A stretch of DNA of 64,000 nucleotides from Actinomadura litoris (GCF_009733595.1 NZ_WOFH01000004.1:372001-436000), one strand, 5' to 3'; positions 8,585 to 17,561 are shown, numbered from the stretch's first letter. Numbers and translations are program-made. Notes: generated from the letters alone by a model not told the origin.

Positions 8585-9166
8585 CTAGCCGGTGAAGGAG
8601 GCGAGGGTCGCGATGGTCGCGAACCGTCCGGCGAGGGCGTACTCGGTGCGGGCGATGATCTGGTCGGTGGGCAGGGTGGCGGGGTCGGCGAGGACCTCGG
8701 CGAGGGGGCGCCCGGCGGGGGCGTCGCGGTGGGGGATGGGGAAGGTGGCGGTGGCGTCGGTGACGAAGGTGACGCCGTAGCCGAGGTCGGCGGCCAGGCG
8801 GGCGGTGGTCTCGCAGCACTGCTCGGTCTGGATGCCGGAGATGACCACTTCGCGGACGCCGTGGGAGGTGAGGAGCTGCTGGAGCCCGGTGGTGGTGAAG
8901 GCGTTGCGGGAGGTCTTGGTGAGGACGGGTTCGCCGTCGCGCGGCTCCAGGCCCTCGATGAGGCGGACGTGGCCGGAGGCGGGGTCGAAGGGGCTGCCGG
9001 TGCCGGGGTCGGCGTGCAGGATCCACACGACCAGGTCGCCGGCGGCGCGGGCGGCCTCGACCAGCCGGGCGGTGCGCTCGGCGATGTCGGGGGCGGACAC
9101 CGCCTGCCACAGCTCGCGGCGGCGGAAGGACTCTTGGACGTCGATGACGAGTAGCGCTCGGTTCAT
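8585..9166 (-). CDS. Isochorismatase-like cysteine hydrolase
   Basis: A 193-residue cysteine hydrolase of the isochorismatase-like fold. Triad candidates are Asp in LVIDVQ, Lys in VLTKTSRNAF and Cys in TEQCCETTARLA. ATG 9166 is chosen over ATG 9175 because AGGA lies 8 nt upstream. Family members hydrolyse isochorismate, nicotinamide, N-carbamoyl amines or peptide-like amides; the substrate here is not determined. It is co-transcribed with the downstream GlxA-type regulator. Confidence 0.88.
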   Translation of the reverse strand: MNRALLVIDVQESFRRRELWQAVSAPDIAERTARLVEAARAAGDLVVWILHADPGTGSPFDPASGHVRLIEGLEPRDGEPVLTKTSRNAFTTTGLQQLLTSHGVREVVISGIQTEQCCETTARLAADLGYGVTFVTDATATFPIPHRDAPAGRPLAEVLADPATLPTDQIIARTEYALAGRFATIATLASFTG

Positions 9167-9282
9167 ACCGGTCATCCTGCCGGGCGGGCAGGGGCGCGCG
9201 GCAGGCACCATCACGGCGTGATGCGGAACGATCCGGTCAGGACCGACCCCGGGCCGAGGGGCGCGGCGCGGGGGCGTCGGGG

Positions 9283-9312
9283 CGTATCGCGGGGTGTATC
9301 GCGGGTGTATCG
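9283..9312. repeat. Three GTATCG direct repeats with helical phasing
   Basis: (C/T)GTATCG occurs at 9283-9289, 9295-9301 and 9306-9312, that is 12 and 11 bp apart, with CGGGG/CGGG between copies. An inverted GCATACGC follows at 9319-9326. It lies in the 261-bp region between the divergent isochorismatase and serine hydrolase genes. One-turn spacing suggests a regulator-binding array; no regulator is assigned. Confidence 0.5.
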
Positions 9313-9427
9313 AAAGGCGCATACGCCGCCGCAACGCCCCGGCGGCTTCAGTGGTGGCGCGGGCCGGGACGGCCCGCGCCGGGGCGGCGCCCCGGCGGCG
9401 GAAGGTGATCACGAGAGGGTGTGCGTC

Positions 9428-10627
9428 GTGGTGTTGGGGAAGGTTCGTCGGCCGTTGGGGAGGGCGGGTCTGGCCGCCGGTGCCGCCGTGGTGATGGCGG
9501 CGCCGGCGGGGACGGCCTCCGCCGCGCCCCCGGCGCGGGTGGGGGACGTGCAGGCGGCGCTGGAGGAGGCGGCGAGGACCCCGGGGGTGGTGGGCGTCGT
9601 CGGCGCGGCCTACGTCGACGGGAGGCTGGCGGGGCAGGGCAGCGGCGGCTCCCGGCTGCTGGACGGGAAGGGCGGGCGGATCCCGCCGGGCGCCCGGTTC
9701 CGGATCGGGTCGCAGACCAAGGAGATGGTGGCGACCGTCGTGCTGCAACTGGTGAAGGAGGGGCGGCTGGGCGTGGACGACAAGCTCGCCGACCTGCTGC
9801 CGGTGGTGGTGGAGAAGGACCTGGTGGCGCGCGCCGAGGACATCACGGTGCGGCAGATGATCCGGCACACCTCCGGCATCCCCGACTGGTACGCCGCCAA
9901 GCCGAACCCGGACGGCAGCGAGGGGGAGGAGCCGGCGTTCGACGTGTTCGACTTCACGACGAACTACTCGCCGCTCGACATCGTGGGCTGGAGCCGGGGC
10001 CGCCCCCGCACGGGCGAGCCGGGCGAGCGGTACGCCTACTCCAACACCAACTACACCCTCCTCGGGATGATCATCGAGCGGGTGACGGGCCGGGACCTGG
10101 CGACCGAGATGCAGGGCCACCTGTTCGGGCCGCTGGGGATGACCCGGACCTACCTGCCGCTCAAGCCGCCGGAGGGCATCCGGGGGCCGCACGGCCACGG
10201 CTACTATCCCGACGCCGACGGCCGGCTGCGCGATGTGGACCGGTTCAACGCCAGCATCGCCGGGGCGGCGGGCGGGGTGGTCTCCACCGCGCGCGACATG
10301 AGCGTCTACAAGCGGGCGTTCGTCCAGGGCAGGCTGCTGCCGCCGGAGCTGCAGCGCGTGCTGACCGACCGGCTGCCCGGCGGCGGCGGCCTGGCCCCCC
10401 AGGGCGCCCAGGGCGCCCTGGGGGGCCGGGGGCTCGCGGGCGGGGACCTGTGCGGCACGTTCAAGGTCATGGGCGGGACCACCGCCGGCTACCTGGCGAT
10501 GACCTTCTACTCCGATGACGGCCGCCGCGAGTTCGCGGTGTCGCTGACGTTGAGCGGCAAGGACATCAGCCGGGCGGGCCAGGCGGCGGGCACGGCGATG
10601 GAGCGGGTGTTCTGCCCGTCCTCGTGA
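9428..10627 (+). CDS. Secreted serine hydrolase (beta-lactamase class C / D-Ala-D-Ala carboxypeptidase family)
   Basis: About 399 residues with a Sec signal peptide: a basic N-terminus, then a hydrophobic core ending near ASAAPP. The catalytic domain shows SQTK (Ser95 with this start), HTSGIPDW, YSNTNY as the YxN motif and GTFKVMGGTTAGY near the third motif. These mark the serine beta-lactamase-like fold shared by DD-peptidases, esterases and class C enzymes. Starts at GTG 9419, 9428 or 9431 are possible; 9428 gives the best spacing to GAGAGGG. The third box does not read as a clean KTG, so classic beta-lactamase activity is doubtful. A related enzyme lies at 24268-25470. Confidence 0.87.
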   Translation: MVLGKVRRPLGRAGLAAGAAVVMAAPAGTASAAPPARVGDVQAALEEAARTPGVVGVVGAAYVDGRLAGQGSGGSRLLDGKGGRIPPGARFRIGSQTKEMVATVVLQLVKEGRLGVDDKLADLLPVVVEKDLVARAEDITVRQMIRHTSGIPDWYAAKPNPDGSEGEEPAFDVFDFTTNYSPLDIVGWSRGRPRTGEPGERYAYSNTNYTLLGMIIERVTGRDLATEMQGHLFGPLGMTRTYLPLKPPEGIRGPHGHGYYPDADGRLRDVDRFNASIAGAAGGVVSTARDMSVYKRAFVQGRLLPPELQRVLTDRLPGGGGLAPQGAQGALGGRGLAGGDLCGTFKVMGGTTAGYLAMTFYSDDGRREFAVSLTLSGKDISRAGQAAGTAMERVFCPSS

Positions 10628-10814
10628 CGGCGTCCGCCTTGGGGGTGTCCTGGGCCGGTCGTCTGGCTCGTCCGGCTCGCCTGGCGCGCGGGGGCGCGGA
10701 CGGTCGGCCCGGGGCGCCGACCCCATTGGAAAGATCTTGGACGGGGGTGGGAAAGACCGGTTTGTTCGGGCATGTCCCGGGGTGAGGGGGACGGGTCGGA
10801 CTGGGGGGATCGGT

Positions 10815-12077
10815 ATGGGCGAGGTGGCGGACTCCTGCGCCTCGGGCGTGAGCCTGGGGGTGGAGGAGGAGTTCCTGCTGGTGGACGCGGTGACGGGCGA
10901 GAGCGTTCCGGGGGCGGAGGGGGTGCTGGCGCGGGCGCGGCGGCACCGCTGGGCGCGGACGGGCGGGTCGTTCCAGACCGAGTTGCTCACCTCGCAGGTC
11001 GAGGCGGCCACGGGCGTGTGCCGGGACGTGCCGGGGCTGGCGGCGCAGCTGCGGTTCGGGCGTGCGCGGCTGGCGGAGGCGGCGCGGGCGGGCGGGATGC
11101 GGCTGGTGTCCTCGGGTGCGCCGGTGCTGGGCGGGGCGGCGCCGCCGCCGTCGCCGGGCGAGCGGTTCGCGCGGATCACCGCCGCCTACGGCACGGTGAT
11201 CGCCGACTACCAGGCGTGCGGCTGCCACGTCCACGTGGGCGTCGCGGACCGGGAGGCGGCGGTGGCGGTGGTGAACCATCTGCGTCCGTGGCTGGCGCCG
11301 CTGCTGGCGCTGTCGGCGAACTCGCCGTTCCAGCGCGGCCGCGACTCCGGGTACGCCAGCCACCGGCTGGTGGAGCTGGCGCGGTTCCCGGGGGCGGGTG
11401 TGCCGCCGTGGTCGGCGTCGGCGGCCGACCACGACCGGCGGGTGGCGGTGCTGGTGGAGTCGGGGGTGCTGGTGGACCCGGCGATGACGTTCTGGCTGGC
11501 GCGCCCGTCGCCGCGGTGGCCGACGGTGGAGGTGCGGGCGGCCGACGCGGCGGCGACGGCGGACGAGGCGGCGTTGCAGGCGGCGCTGGTGCGGGGGCTG
11601 GTGGGCGCGGCGCTGGCGGACCTGTCGGCGGGGCGGGAGGCGCCGCGGTTGGACGAGCAGGTGTGCGCGGCGGCGCTGTGGGGCGCGGCGCGGCACGGTA
11701 TGGACGGCCCGGCGCTGGACCCCTTCACCGGGCGGGCGGTGCCGGCGTGGCGGCTGCTGGGGGACCTGGTGGCGCGGGCGGCGCCGTCGCTGGCGCGGAC
11801 CGGTGACCTGGCGTGGGTGCGGGCGGCGGTGGAGGCGGTCCGGCGGGAGGGGACGGGCGCGCGGCGGCAGCGGCGGGCGGCGGCGCGGGGGCGGCGGGCG
11901 CTGCTGGAGGCGCTGGCCCGCGACACCGAGTCGGGCGTGCTGCCCTACCCGTCGCCGGGGGCGCCCGATGGCGGGGCGGGCGCGGCCCGGGGCGGCCCCT
12001 TGGAGGCGGCCGCGGTCGTTCCCGGCGCGGTCGGGCCGGTCGGGGACGCGGCGCAGGACCGGGGCGGCCTCCCCTGA
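10815..12077 (+). CDS. Putative glutamate-cysteine ligase 2 (YbdK/GCS2 family)
   Basis: A 420-residue carboxylate-amine ligase of the YbdK family. GVEEEFLLVD is the N-terminal signature, with FQTELLTSQVE, CGCHVHVGV and LALSANSPF following in order. The family couples glutamate to amines or cysteine using ATP; in actinobacteria (which make mycothiol) the true substrate is usually unknown. ATG 10815 follows GGGGGGAT. The C-terminus beyond about residue 385 is a low-complexity Ala/Gly/Pro tail. The upstream 187 bp carry GGAAAGATCTTGG and GGGAAAGACCGGT but no clear promoter. Confidence 0.88.
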   Translation: MGEVADSCASGVSLGVEEEFLLVDAVTGESVPGAEGVLARARRHRWARTGGSFQTELLTSQVEAATGVCRDVPGLAAQLRFGRARLAEAARAGGMRLVSSGAPVLGGAAPPPSPGERFARITAAYGTVIADYQACGCHVHVGVADREAAVAVVNHLRPWLAPLLALSANSPFQRGRDSGYASHRLVELARFPGAGVPPWSASAADHDRRVAVLVESGVLVDPAMTFWLARPSPRWPTVEVRAADAAATADEAALQAALVRGLVGAALADLSAGREAPRLDEQVCAAALWGAARHGMDGPALDPFTGRAVPAWRLLGDLVARAAPSLARTGDLAWVRAAVEAVRREGTGARRQRRAAARGRRALLEALARDTESGVLPYPSPGAPDGGAGAARGGPLEAAAVVPGAVGPVGDAAQDRGGLP

Positions 12078-12123
12078 CCGTCCCCGCCCGAATACGGCGG
12101 GCCGCGCGGCGGGGTCGGCGGGG

Positions 12124-12384
12124 TCAGCCGCCGAGGATGTCGAGGCTGTCCAGGGCGACGTCGAGGCGCTGGGCGAGGCGTTCGAGCTGCTCGTCGTTGG
12201 CGCCGGTGTCGAGTTCGGCGATGACGGCGTCCCGGGTGGTGATCACCAGGACGTCGTCGGCGTCGGCGTCCGCGGCGGTGGCGGAGGGGACGACGGCGGG
12301 GCGCCCGGCGAGCAGGACGAGGGCGGCGCCGCGGTCGGTGGAGGCGAGCAGGGCGTGCAGGTGGGCGGGCGTGATCATGGGCAT
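12124..12384 (-). CDS. Small hypothetical acidic protein
   Basis: 86 residues, Asp-rich in the middle (ATAADADADDVLVITTRDAV) and ending LDSLDILGG. GAGGAGG lies 7 nt before ATG 12384, a strong ribosome site that supports it being a real gene; an internal ATG is two codons later. No domain is recognised. It sits 60 bp downstream of the epimerase gene on the same strand and is probably co-transcribed. Confidence 0.6.
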   Translation of the reverse strand: MPMITPAHLHALLASTDRGAALVLLAGRPAVVPSATAADADADDVLVITTRDAVIAELDTGANDEQLERLAQRLDVALDSLDILGG

Positions 12385-12444
12385 TGGGCGGCCTCCTCGT
12401 GCTGCGTGGCTGCGGATCGCGGGTGTGTCGGGTTGTGGGTGGTG

Positions 12445-13494
12445 TCAGGGGCGGCGGCGGAGGGCGGTGGAGATCTCGTGGGCGCGGGCGGGTCCGCTGG
12501 TGTCGGGGGACAGGGGCGGGGTGTCGCGTCCGGCGCCGGCGCGCAGGCCGTCCAGGAACTCGGCGATGGCCTCGCGGGAGGTGTGCCGCGGGGTCCAGCC
12601 GAGTTCGTCGCGGGCGCGGGCGGTGTCCATGACGGGGACGCGGAGCGCGAGGTCGAGGAGGCCGGGGGAGGCGGGGACCAGCCGCAGGGCCCAGGCGGCG
12701 GCGAGCGCGGCGCGGACGCCGCGGGCGGGCAGCCGGACGGGTCGGGCGTCCAGCAGCCCGGCGAGTTCGGTGGCGTCCAGGACGGGGTCGGCGGCGATGT
12801 TGAAGGCGCCGCGGGCGTCGCCGAGCGCGGCGAGCGCGAACGCCTCGCCCGCGTCGGCGGAGTGGAGGGCCTGGAGGCGCATGCCGGGCAGGTCGGGGAC
12901 GAGGGGGATGAGGCCGGGCCGGACGAGGCGGCCGGGCAGCAGCGGCCCGGCGAACAGGCGGCGCTGCTGGGCGGCGGTCTGGCGTTCGAAGATGAATCCG
13001 GGGCGGATCCGCACGACGCGCCGGTCCGGGTGGCGGGCCTGGTGGGCGTCCAGGAGCCGTTCGACGTAGGCCTTCTCGCGGCTGTAGGCGGCGCCGGGCC
13101 AGCCGTGGGTGGGCCAGGACTCGTCGACGGCGCGGTCCTTGGGGCCGGGGGAGTAGGCGCCGACGGAGGAGGAGTAGACCAGGGCGGGGACGTCGGCGCG
13201 GGCGGCGGCCTCGAACACGCGGGCGCTGCCGACGGCGTTGGCGTCCCAGGTGACGGGGGGCCGGTGGGTGGGTTGGAACAGCCACGCCAGGTGGATCAGG
13301 ACGTCGGCGCCGCGCAGCAGGGGGACCAGGTCGGTGTCGGTGATGTCGGCGCGTTCCCAGGTGGTCTTGGGGGCCTCGCGGTGGGGGAGGCGGCGCGCGA
13401 TGCCGGTGATGGCGGTGACGCGCGGGTCCGCGGCGAGCGCGGCGAGCGTGCTGGTCCCGATGTTGCCGGTGGCGCCGGTGACGACGACCCGCAT
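12445..13494 (-). CDS. NAD-dependent epimerase/dehydratase (extended SDR)
   Basis: A 349-residue extended short-chain dehydrogenase. The Rossmann motif is GATGNIG at residues 7-13; VYSSSVGAYS provides the catalytic Ser, and YSREK the Tyr-Lys pair. Strong ribosome site: GGGGGAG before ATG 13494. The C-terminal part has a small helical substrate domain and a disordered tail. The substrate is unknown; homologues act on nucleotide sugars or steroid-like compounds. Confidence 0.88.
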   Translation of the reverse strand: MRVVVTGATGNIGTSTLAALAADPRVTAITGIARRLPHREAPKTTWERADITDTDLVPLLRGADVLIHLAWLFQPTHRPPVTWDANAVGSARVFEAAARADVPALVYSSSVGAYSPGPKDRAVDESWPTHGWPGAAYSREKAYVERLLDAHQARHPDRRVVRIRPGFIFERQTAAQQRRLFAGPLLPGRLVRPGLIPLVPDLPGMRLQALHSADAGEAFALAALGDARGAFNIAADPVLDATELAGLLDARPVRLPARGVRAALAAAWALRLVPASPGLLDLALRVPVMDTARARDELGWTPRHTSREAIAEFLDGLRAGAGRDTPPLSPDTSGPARAHEISTALRRRP

Positions 13495-13576
13495 GGTGAA
13501 CTCCCCCGTTTCGGCCCTGCCTGGCCTTGGTGGTGTGGTCGTCCGGTGGTGAGGTGGACGGGTCGGGCCCATTCCC

Positions 13577-13608
13577 GCCTGGCGGCGTTGTATGCGTCGC
13601 CGCCGGGC
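13577..13608. terminator. GC hairpin, likely terminator
   Basis: GGCGGCG (13581-13587) pairs with CGCCGCC (13598-13604) around a 10-nt loop. Four further base pairs, including one G-U, extend it to 13577 and 13608. It is placed just beyond the 3' end of the Ada-like methyltransferase gene (- strand, ends 13670). There is no T-tract. Confidence 0.45.
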
Positions 13609-13669
13609 GGGCGCCGCGTGCGGGCCGGGCAGGGGCCGGGCGGCCCCGGGGCGGGGGCCGGGGGGCGGG

Positions 13670-14488
13670 TCAGGCGGATCGGGGTTCGCCGGGGCGGCAG
13701 TGGAGGCAGGGCCGGTATCCGGCGGCGAGCGCGGCGGGCAGCCCGCGGAACCCGTGCCGGTGGGCGGGGGTGATGCGGCGCGCGTCGGCGCAGGTGGGGT
13801 AGCAGACGACGCCGGTGGTGTCGCTGCCGACCAGGCGGATCCCGCGGGCGGCCAGCGCGGCGGCCTCGTCGAGGTCGACGTTCTCGGCGCGCAGCAGCCG
13901 CGCCTTGGCCTCGGCGCCGAACACGTAGTCGCCGACGGCGCCGTCGGAGCGGGTGACGCGGTGGCAGGGGATCAGCAGCGGGACGGGGTTGCGGCCGAGC
14001 GCGGACCCGGCGGCGCGGACGGCGCGGGGGCTCCCGGCCTGCCGCGCGACCCACGCGTAGGGGCGGGTCTGGCCGCGGGGGATGGTGGCGGTGGCGCGCA
14101 GCACGGCGGCCTCGAAGTCGGTGAGGCCGCGCAGGTCCAGCGGCAGCCCGGCGAGGCGTCCGGTGCGCAGGGCGGGGACGAGCCCGGCGGGGGGCCGGTC
14201 GGCGGGCAGCAGCGGGCGGGCGAACCGGGCGCGGAACGCGGCGGTGAAGGCGGGTTCGTCCATCCCGGCGCGCAGGAACGCGACGCCGTGGTCGGTGAAG
14301 GCGACCTGGAGGTCCTCCAGGGGGCCGGGGACGGAGACGCGGCGGGCGGCGATGCGGTCCAGCAGCCCGGCGGGCGCGTCGGCGGCCAGCCCGGCGAGGC
14401 CGGAGGTGAGGTCAGAGGTGAGGTCGGAGGCGGTGGGGCCGGTCGCGGGGGCGTCCGTGCCGGTGGTGGGTTCGGTGTGGTGGTTCAT
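13670..14488 (-). CDS. Methylated-DNA-protein-cysteine methyltransferase with C-terminal Ada zinc-binding domain
   Basis: A 272-residue protein. Residues about 110-200 hold the O6-alkylguanine-DNA methyltransferase domain with RPYAWVARQAGSPRAVRAAG (DNA-reading helix) and the active site IPCHRV. Residues about 215-268 resemble the Ada N-terminal metal-binding domain, with four Cys in VCYPTCADARR and YRPCLHCRP. The order (alkyltransferase first, Ada domain last) is reversed relative to E. coli Ada, and the AraC-type DNA-binding part is missing. ATG 14488 overlaps the stop of the upstream ECF sigma gene (ATGA), so the two are translationally coupled. This suggests the sigma factor controls an alkylation response. 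Confidence 0.88.
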   Translation of the reverse strand: MNHHTEPTTGTDAPATGPTASDLTSDLTSGLAGLAADAPAGLLDRIAARRVSVPGPLEDLQVAFTDHGVAFLRAGMDEPAFTAAFRARFARPLLPADRPPAGLVPALRTGRLAGLPLDLRGLTDFEAAVLRATATIPRGQTRPYAWVARQAGSPRAVRAAGSALGRNPVPLLIPCHRVTRSDGAVGDYVFGAEAKARLLRAENVDLDEAAALAARGIRLVGSDTTGVVCYPTCADARRITPAHRHGFRGLPAALAAGYRPCLHCRPGEPRSA

Positions 14489-15267
14489 GGGGTGCCCCCT
14501 TGCGTGTGGTGGTGCGGCTGGTGGGGTGCGGGGCGCCGGTCGGCGTCCTGGGCGGTGTCCTGGGCGGGGACTGGGGCGGGTTCCTCGGCGGCGAGGGCGC
14601 GCAGGCGGGCCAGGCCCCGGGAGATGTGGGATTTGACGGTGCCCTCGGGCAGGTCGAGGACGGTGGCGATCTCGGCGACGGGCAGGTCGGTGACGTGCCG
14701 CAGGACGACGGCGGCGCGCTGCGCGGCGGGCAGGCCGGCCAGCAGCGCGGCGAGTTCGCGGCGGGTCTCGTGGCGGGCGGCGGCGGCCTCGACGGGTTCG
14801 GCGGGGTCGGGCGGGTCGGGGGCGTCCTCCAGCGGGCCGGGCGGGGGGCGGCGGGCGGCGGTGCGCAGCCCGTTGCGCCACAGGTTCGTCAGGATCGTCA
14901 GCAGCCAGGCGCGGGGCCGCAGCTCGGCGATCCGCCGCGGGCCGTAGCCGCACAGGGCGCGGTAGGCGCGCAGGAACGCCTCGGCGGCCAGGTCCTCGGC
15001 CTCGGCCCAGCGCCCGGTGAGGCGCAGCGCGGTGGAGAACACCGCCCCCCGGTACGCCTGGTACAGGGCGGCGAACCCGGCGTCGAGGTCGCGGGCGAGC
15101 GCCGCGGTGACCTCGGCGGCGGTGTCCTCGGCCGCGGCCGCCCGCGCGGCCGCCCCGGCGTCCGCATTGGCGTCGGCATTGGCGTCCGCGGCGGCGGTGT
15201 CCGGTGCCGCGTCGGGGTGCCGCGTGTCCGCGCGTGTCTTCGGGGTGGTTTCGTCCATGACCGTCAC
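14485..15267 (-). CDS. ECF-family RNA polymerase sigma factor
   Basis: A 260-residue sigma-70 family protein. Region 2 lies around FAALYQAYRGAVFSTALRLTG and AEDLAAEAFLRAYR; region 4 around LPAAQRAAVVLRHVTDLPVA and the helix-turn-helix LPEGTVKSHISRGLARLRAL. A disordered Ala/Asp-rich N-terminus (about 50 residues, with ADANADANADA) precedes region 2. GTG 15267 and ATG 15258 are both possible starts. No anti-sigma gene is adjacent; the coupled downstream gene is the Ada-like methyltransferase. The C-terminal tail is His/Pro-rich. Confidence 0.92.
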   Translation of the reverse strand: MTVMDETTPKTRADTRHPDAAPDTAAADANADANADAGAAARAAAAEDTAAEVTAALARDLDAGFAALYQAYRGAVFSTALRLTGRWAEAEDLAAEAFLRAYRALCGYGPRRIAELRPRAWLLTILTNLWRNGLRTAARRPPPGPLEDAPDPPDPAEPVEAAAARHETRRELAALLAGLPAAQRAAVVLRHVTDLPVAEIATVLDLPEGTVKSHISRGLARLRALAAEEPAPVPAQDTAQDADRRPAPHQPHHHTQGGTP

Positions 15268-15333
15268 ATCTGTTCGAACACCGCCGTGACCTGTCGGGTT
15301 GCACCCGCCCGCCCCTCAGGGGCGGGGCGGGGG

Positions 15334-15999
15334 TCAGCCGAGCCAGCCGGGGCGGATCATGCCGGTCTCGTAGGCCAGGACGACGAGTTGGGCGCGGTCC
15401 CGGGCCCCCAGTTTCGCCAGGATACGGCTGACGTGGGTCTTCGCGGTGGCGGGGGACAGGACGAGCCGTCCGGCGATCTCCTCGTTGGACAGTCCGGTGG
15501 CGACGAGGCCGAGGACCTCGCGTTCGCGGTCGGTGAGCGCGGACAGCTCGGCGGCGGGCGGCGGCTCGGTGATCCGGGAGGCGAACTCGGCGATGAGGCG
15601 GCGGGTGACGGTGGGGGCCAGCAGCGCGTCGCCGCGCGCCACGACCCGCACGCCGTGGATCAGTTCGGGGGGTTCGGTGTCCTTGACCAGGAACCCGCTG
15701 GCGCCGGCCTTGATCGCGCCGTAGACGTAGTCGTCGAGGTCGAAGGTGGTGAGGATGACGACGCGGACGGCCTCCAGCCGCGGGTCGCCCATGATGCGGC
15801 GGGTGGCCTCCAGGCCGTCCAGGACGGGCATGCGGATGTCCATCAGCACGACGTCGGGGCGCAGGTCGGCGGCGAGGCGGACGGCCTGCTCGCCGTCGCC
15901 GGCCTCGGCGACGATCTCGATGTCGTCCTCGCCCTCCAGGATCGACCGGAACCCGGCCCGCACCAGCGTCTGGTCGTCGGCCAGCACCACCCGGATCAC
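15334..15999 (-). CDS. LuxR/NarL-family response regulator
   Basis: A 221-residue response regulator. The receiver domain has the acidic pocket LADDQ, phospho-acceptor Asp54 (VLMDIRMP) and Lys in FLVKDT. The C-terminal LuxR-type helix-turn-helix includes LTDREREVLGLVATGLSNEEI and SPATAKTHVSRIL. GTG 15999 overlaps the kinase stop (GTGA), so kinase and regulator are a coupled pair. It probably controls the nearby ABC exporter or envelope genes through the GACTTTCG element described elsewhere; this is inferred. Confidence 0.95.
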   Translation of the reverse strand: MIRVVLADDQTLVRAGFRSILEGEDDIEIVAEAGDGEQAVRLAADLRPDVVLMDIRMPVLDGLEATRRIMGDPRLEAVRVVILTTFDLDDYVYGAIKAGASGFLVKDTEPPELIHGVRVVARGDALLAPTVTRRLIAEFASRITEPPPAAELSALTDREREVLGLVATGLSNEEIAGRLVLSPATAKTHVSRILAKLGARDRAQLVVLAYETGMIRPGWLG

Positions 16000-17561
16000 G
16001 TGATCTCCTCGGTTGTCTCGTGTGCGTCGTCGGGGACGTGTGTGTCGTGTGTGTCGTGTGTGTCGTGGGGGCCGGCGAGGGGCAGCCGTGCCCAGACCCG
16101 GAACCCGCCGCCGGGGCGGGGTCCGGCGGTCAGTTCGCCGCCGACGGTGGCGGCGCGTTCGCGCATGCCGCGCAGCCCGTTCCCGCGCACGGCGCCGGTC
16201 GCGGCGCCGGTCCCGGCGCCGGTTTCGGCGGCCGGGCCGGTGGGGGTGCCGGCGGTGGTGCCGTCGTCGTCGATCTGCACGATCACCGCGCCGGGGGTGC
16301 GGAAGACGCGGACGGTGGCGGTGGCGGCGCCGGCGTGGCGGACGGTGTTGGTGAGCGCCTCCTGCACGATGCGGTAGGCGGCGAGCCCGACGGGGGGCGG
16401 GAGGTCGTCCAGGCGGGCGTCGGCGGCGGCGCCGTCGGGGTCGTCGCCGGTGGGGGCGAGGTCGCCGGCGCGGTGGACGGTCAGCCCGGCGGCGGCGGTC
16501 TGGCGGAGCAGGTCGTCGATGCGGGCGAGGGAGGGGGCGGGCGCGACGGGGCTGCCCCCGCGCCCCGGCCCTCCGGGTGTGTCGGGTGTGTCAGGGTCGT
16601 CGTGGTCGACGTGGCGGAGGACGCCGAGGACGCCGCGCAGTTCCCGCAGGGTCTGCTTGCTGGCGGTTTTGATCGCCTCAAGGGCGGCGTAGGCGCGTTC
16701 GGTGTCGGCGGCGTCGGTGTCGTCGCGGCGGTGCAGGGCGGCGCCGGCCTGGACGTTGATGAGGGAGATCTGGTGGGCGAGGACGTCGTGGAGTTCGCGG
16801 GCGATCCGCAGCCGCTCCTGGGTGGCGCGGCGGCGCGCCTCTTCCTCGCGGCCGCGTTCGGCCTCGGCGGCGCGGCGTTCGGCGGCCTCGGCGCGGTCGC
16901 GGCGGCTGCGGACGTACTGCCCGAGCGCGACGGTGATCAGCAGGCCGAGGGTGAGGGAGGTCACGCCGCGGGCGTCCACGATCGCCTGCGGGTCGGCGCC
17001 GCCGTCGTGCCCGCGGGTGAGGGAGGCGGCCAGGAACCCGGCGTTGACGACGATGACGGCGCCCAGCGACACCGCCAGGCGGCATTCGACGGCGGCGTTG
17101 AACAGCGCGACCAGGAACACGAACGCCAGCGGCCCGTCGGGGTAGCCGAGCGGGTAGTACAGCGGGGGGCCGAGGGTCGCGGCGACCAGCAGCAGCAGCG
17201 GGTGGCGGCGGCGCAGCGCGAGCGGGACGGTGGTCAGGACGATCAGCGCGAGGCCGCCGGGCCACAGGGGGCGGTCCTCGGGGCCGGAGGCGACGGCGCT
17301 CATCAGGACGGTGACCAGCAGCGCGCCGACGGCCAGGGCGAGGTCGGCGTCGCGGACGTGGGGCGGGGAGGGCGGGCGCGGCGCGGGCAGCAGCCGCGCC
17401 GCCCGGCGGGCGGCGCGCCGCGCGGCCCGTCCCAGAGCGTGCGGCGCGCCCGGGCGCGTATCGGGGCCGGGGGTGGTGTCGGGGGGTCCGGCCGTGGTCC
17501 CCGCGGCCCGGGGGGCGGGTCCGGCCGCCGGTTCCGGCCGGGGCGGTCGGGTGTCGGTCAC
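15996..17561 (-). CDS. Sensor histidine kinase (HisKA_3 type)
   Basis: A 521-residue kinase. A Pro/Arg-rich cytoplasmic N-terminus (about 70 residues) is followed by several membrane segments between about residues 85 and 200 and a coiled-coil (RRDRAEAAERRAAEAERGREEE, shown here only by position 215-240). The dimerisation helix is RIARELHDVLAHQ with His258, and the C-terminal ATPase domain carries EALTNTVRHAG and NGLRGMRERA. GTG 17561 is 7 nt from TAGGTT on the - strand, so the transcript is probably leaderless. A long Gly/Pro/Ala loop interrupts the region between the helix and the ATPase domain. It is paired with the downstream response regulator. Confidence 0.93.
   Translation of the reverse strand: MTDTRPPRPEPAAGPAPRAAGTTAGPPDTTPGPDTRPGAPHALGRAARRAARRAARLLPAPRPPSPPHVRDADLALAVGALLVTVLMSAVASGPEDRPLWPGGLALIVLTTVPLALRRRHPLLLLVAATLGPPLYYPLGYPDGPLAFVFLVALFNAAVECRLAVSLGAVIVVNAGFLAASLTRGHDGGADPQAIVDARGVTSLTLGLLITVALGQYVRSRRDRAEAAERRAAEAERGREEEARRRATQERLRIARELHDVLAHQISLINVQAGAALHRRDDTDAADTERAYAALEAIKTASKQTLRELRGVLGVLRHVDHDDPDTPDTPGGPGRGGSPVAPAPSLARIDDLLRQTAAAGLTVHRAGDLAPTGDDPDGAAADARLDDLPPPVGLAAYRIVQEALTNTVRHAGAATATVRVFRTPGAVIVQIDDDGTTAGTPTGPAAETGAGTGAATGAVRGNGLRGMRERAATVGGELTAGPRPGGGFRVWARLPLAGPHDTHDTHDTHVPDDAHETTEEIT

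Noticed and set aside
8585..11179. Extension of the isochorismatase frame upstream to 11179
   Set aside because: The extra part overlaps the serine hydrolase and ligase genes in antisense and lacks domain sense; AGGA before ATG 9166 fixes the start.
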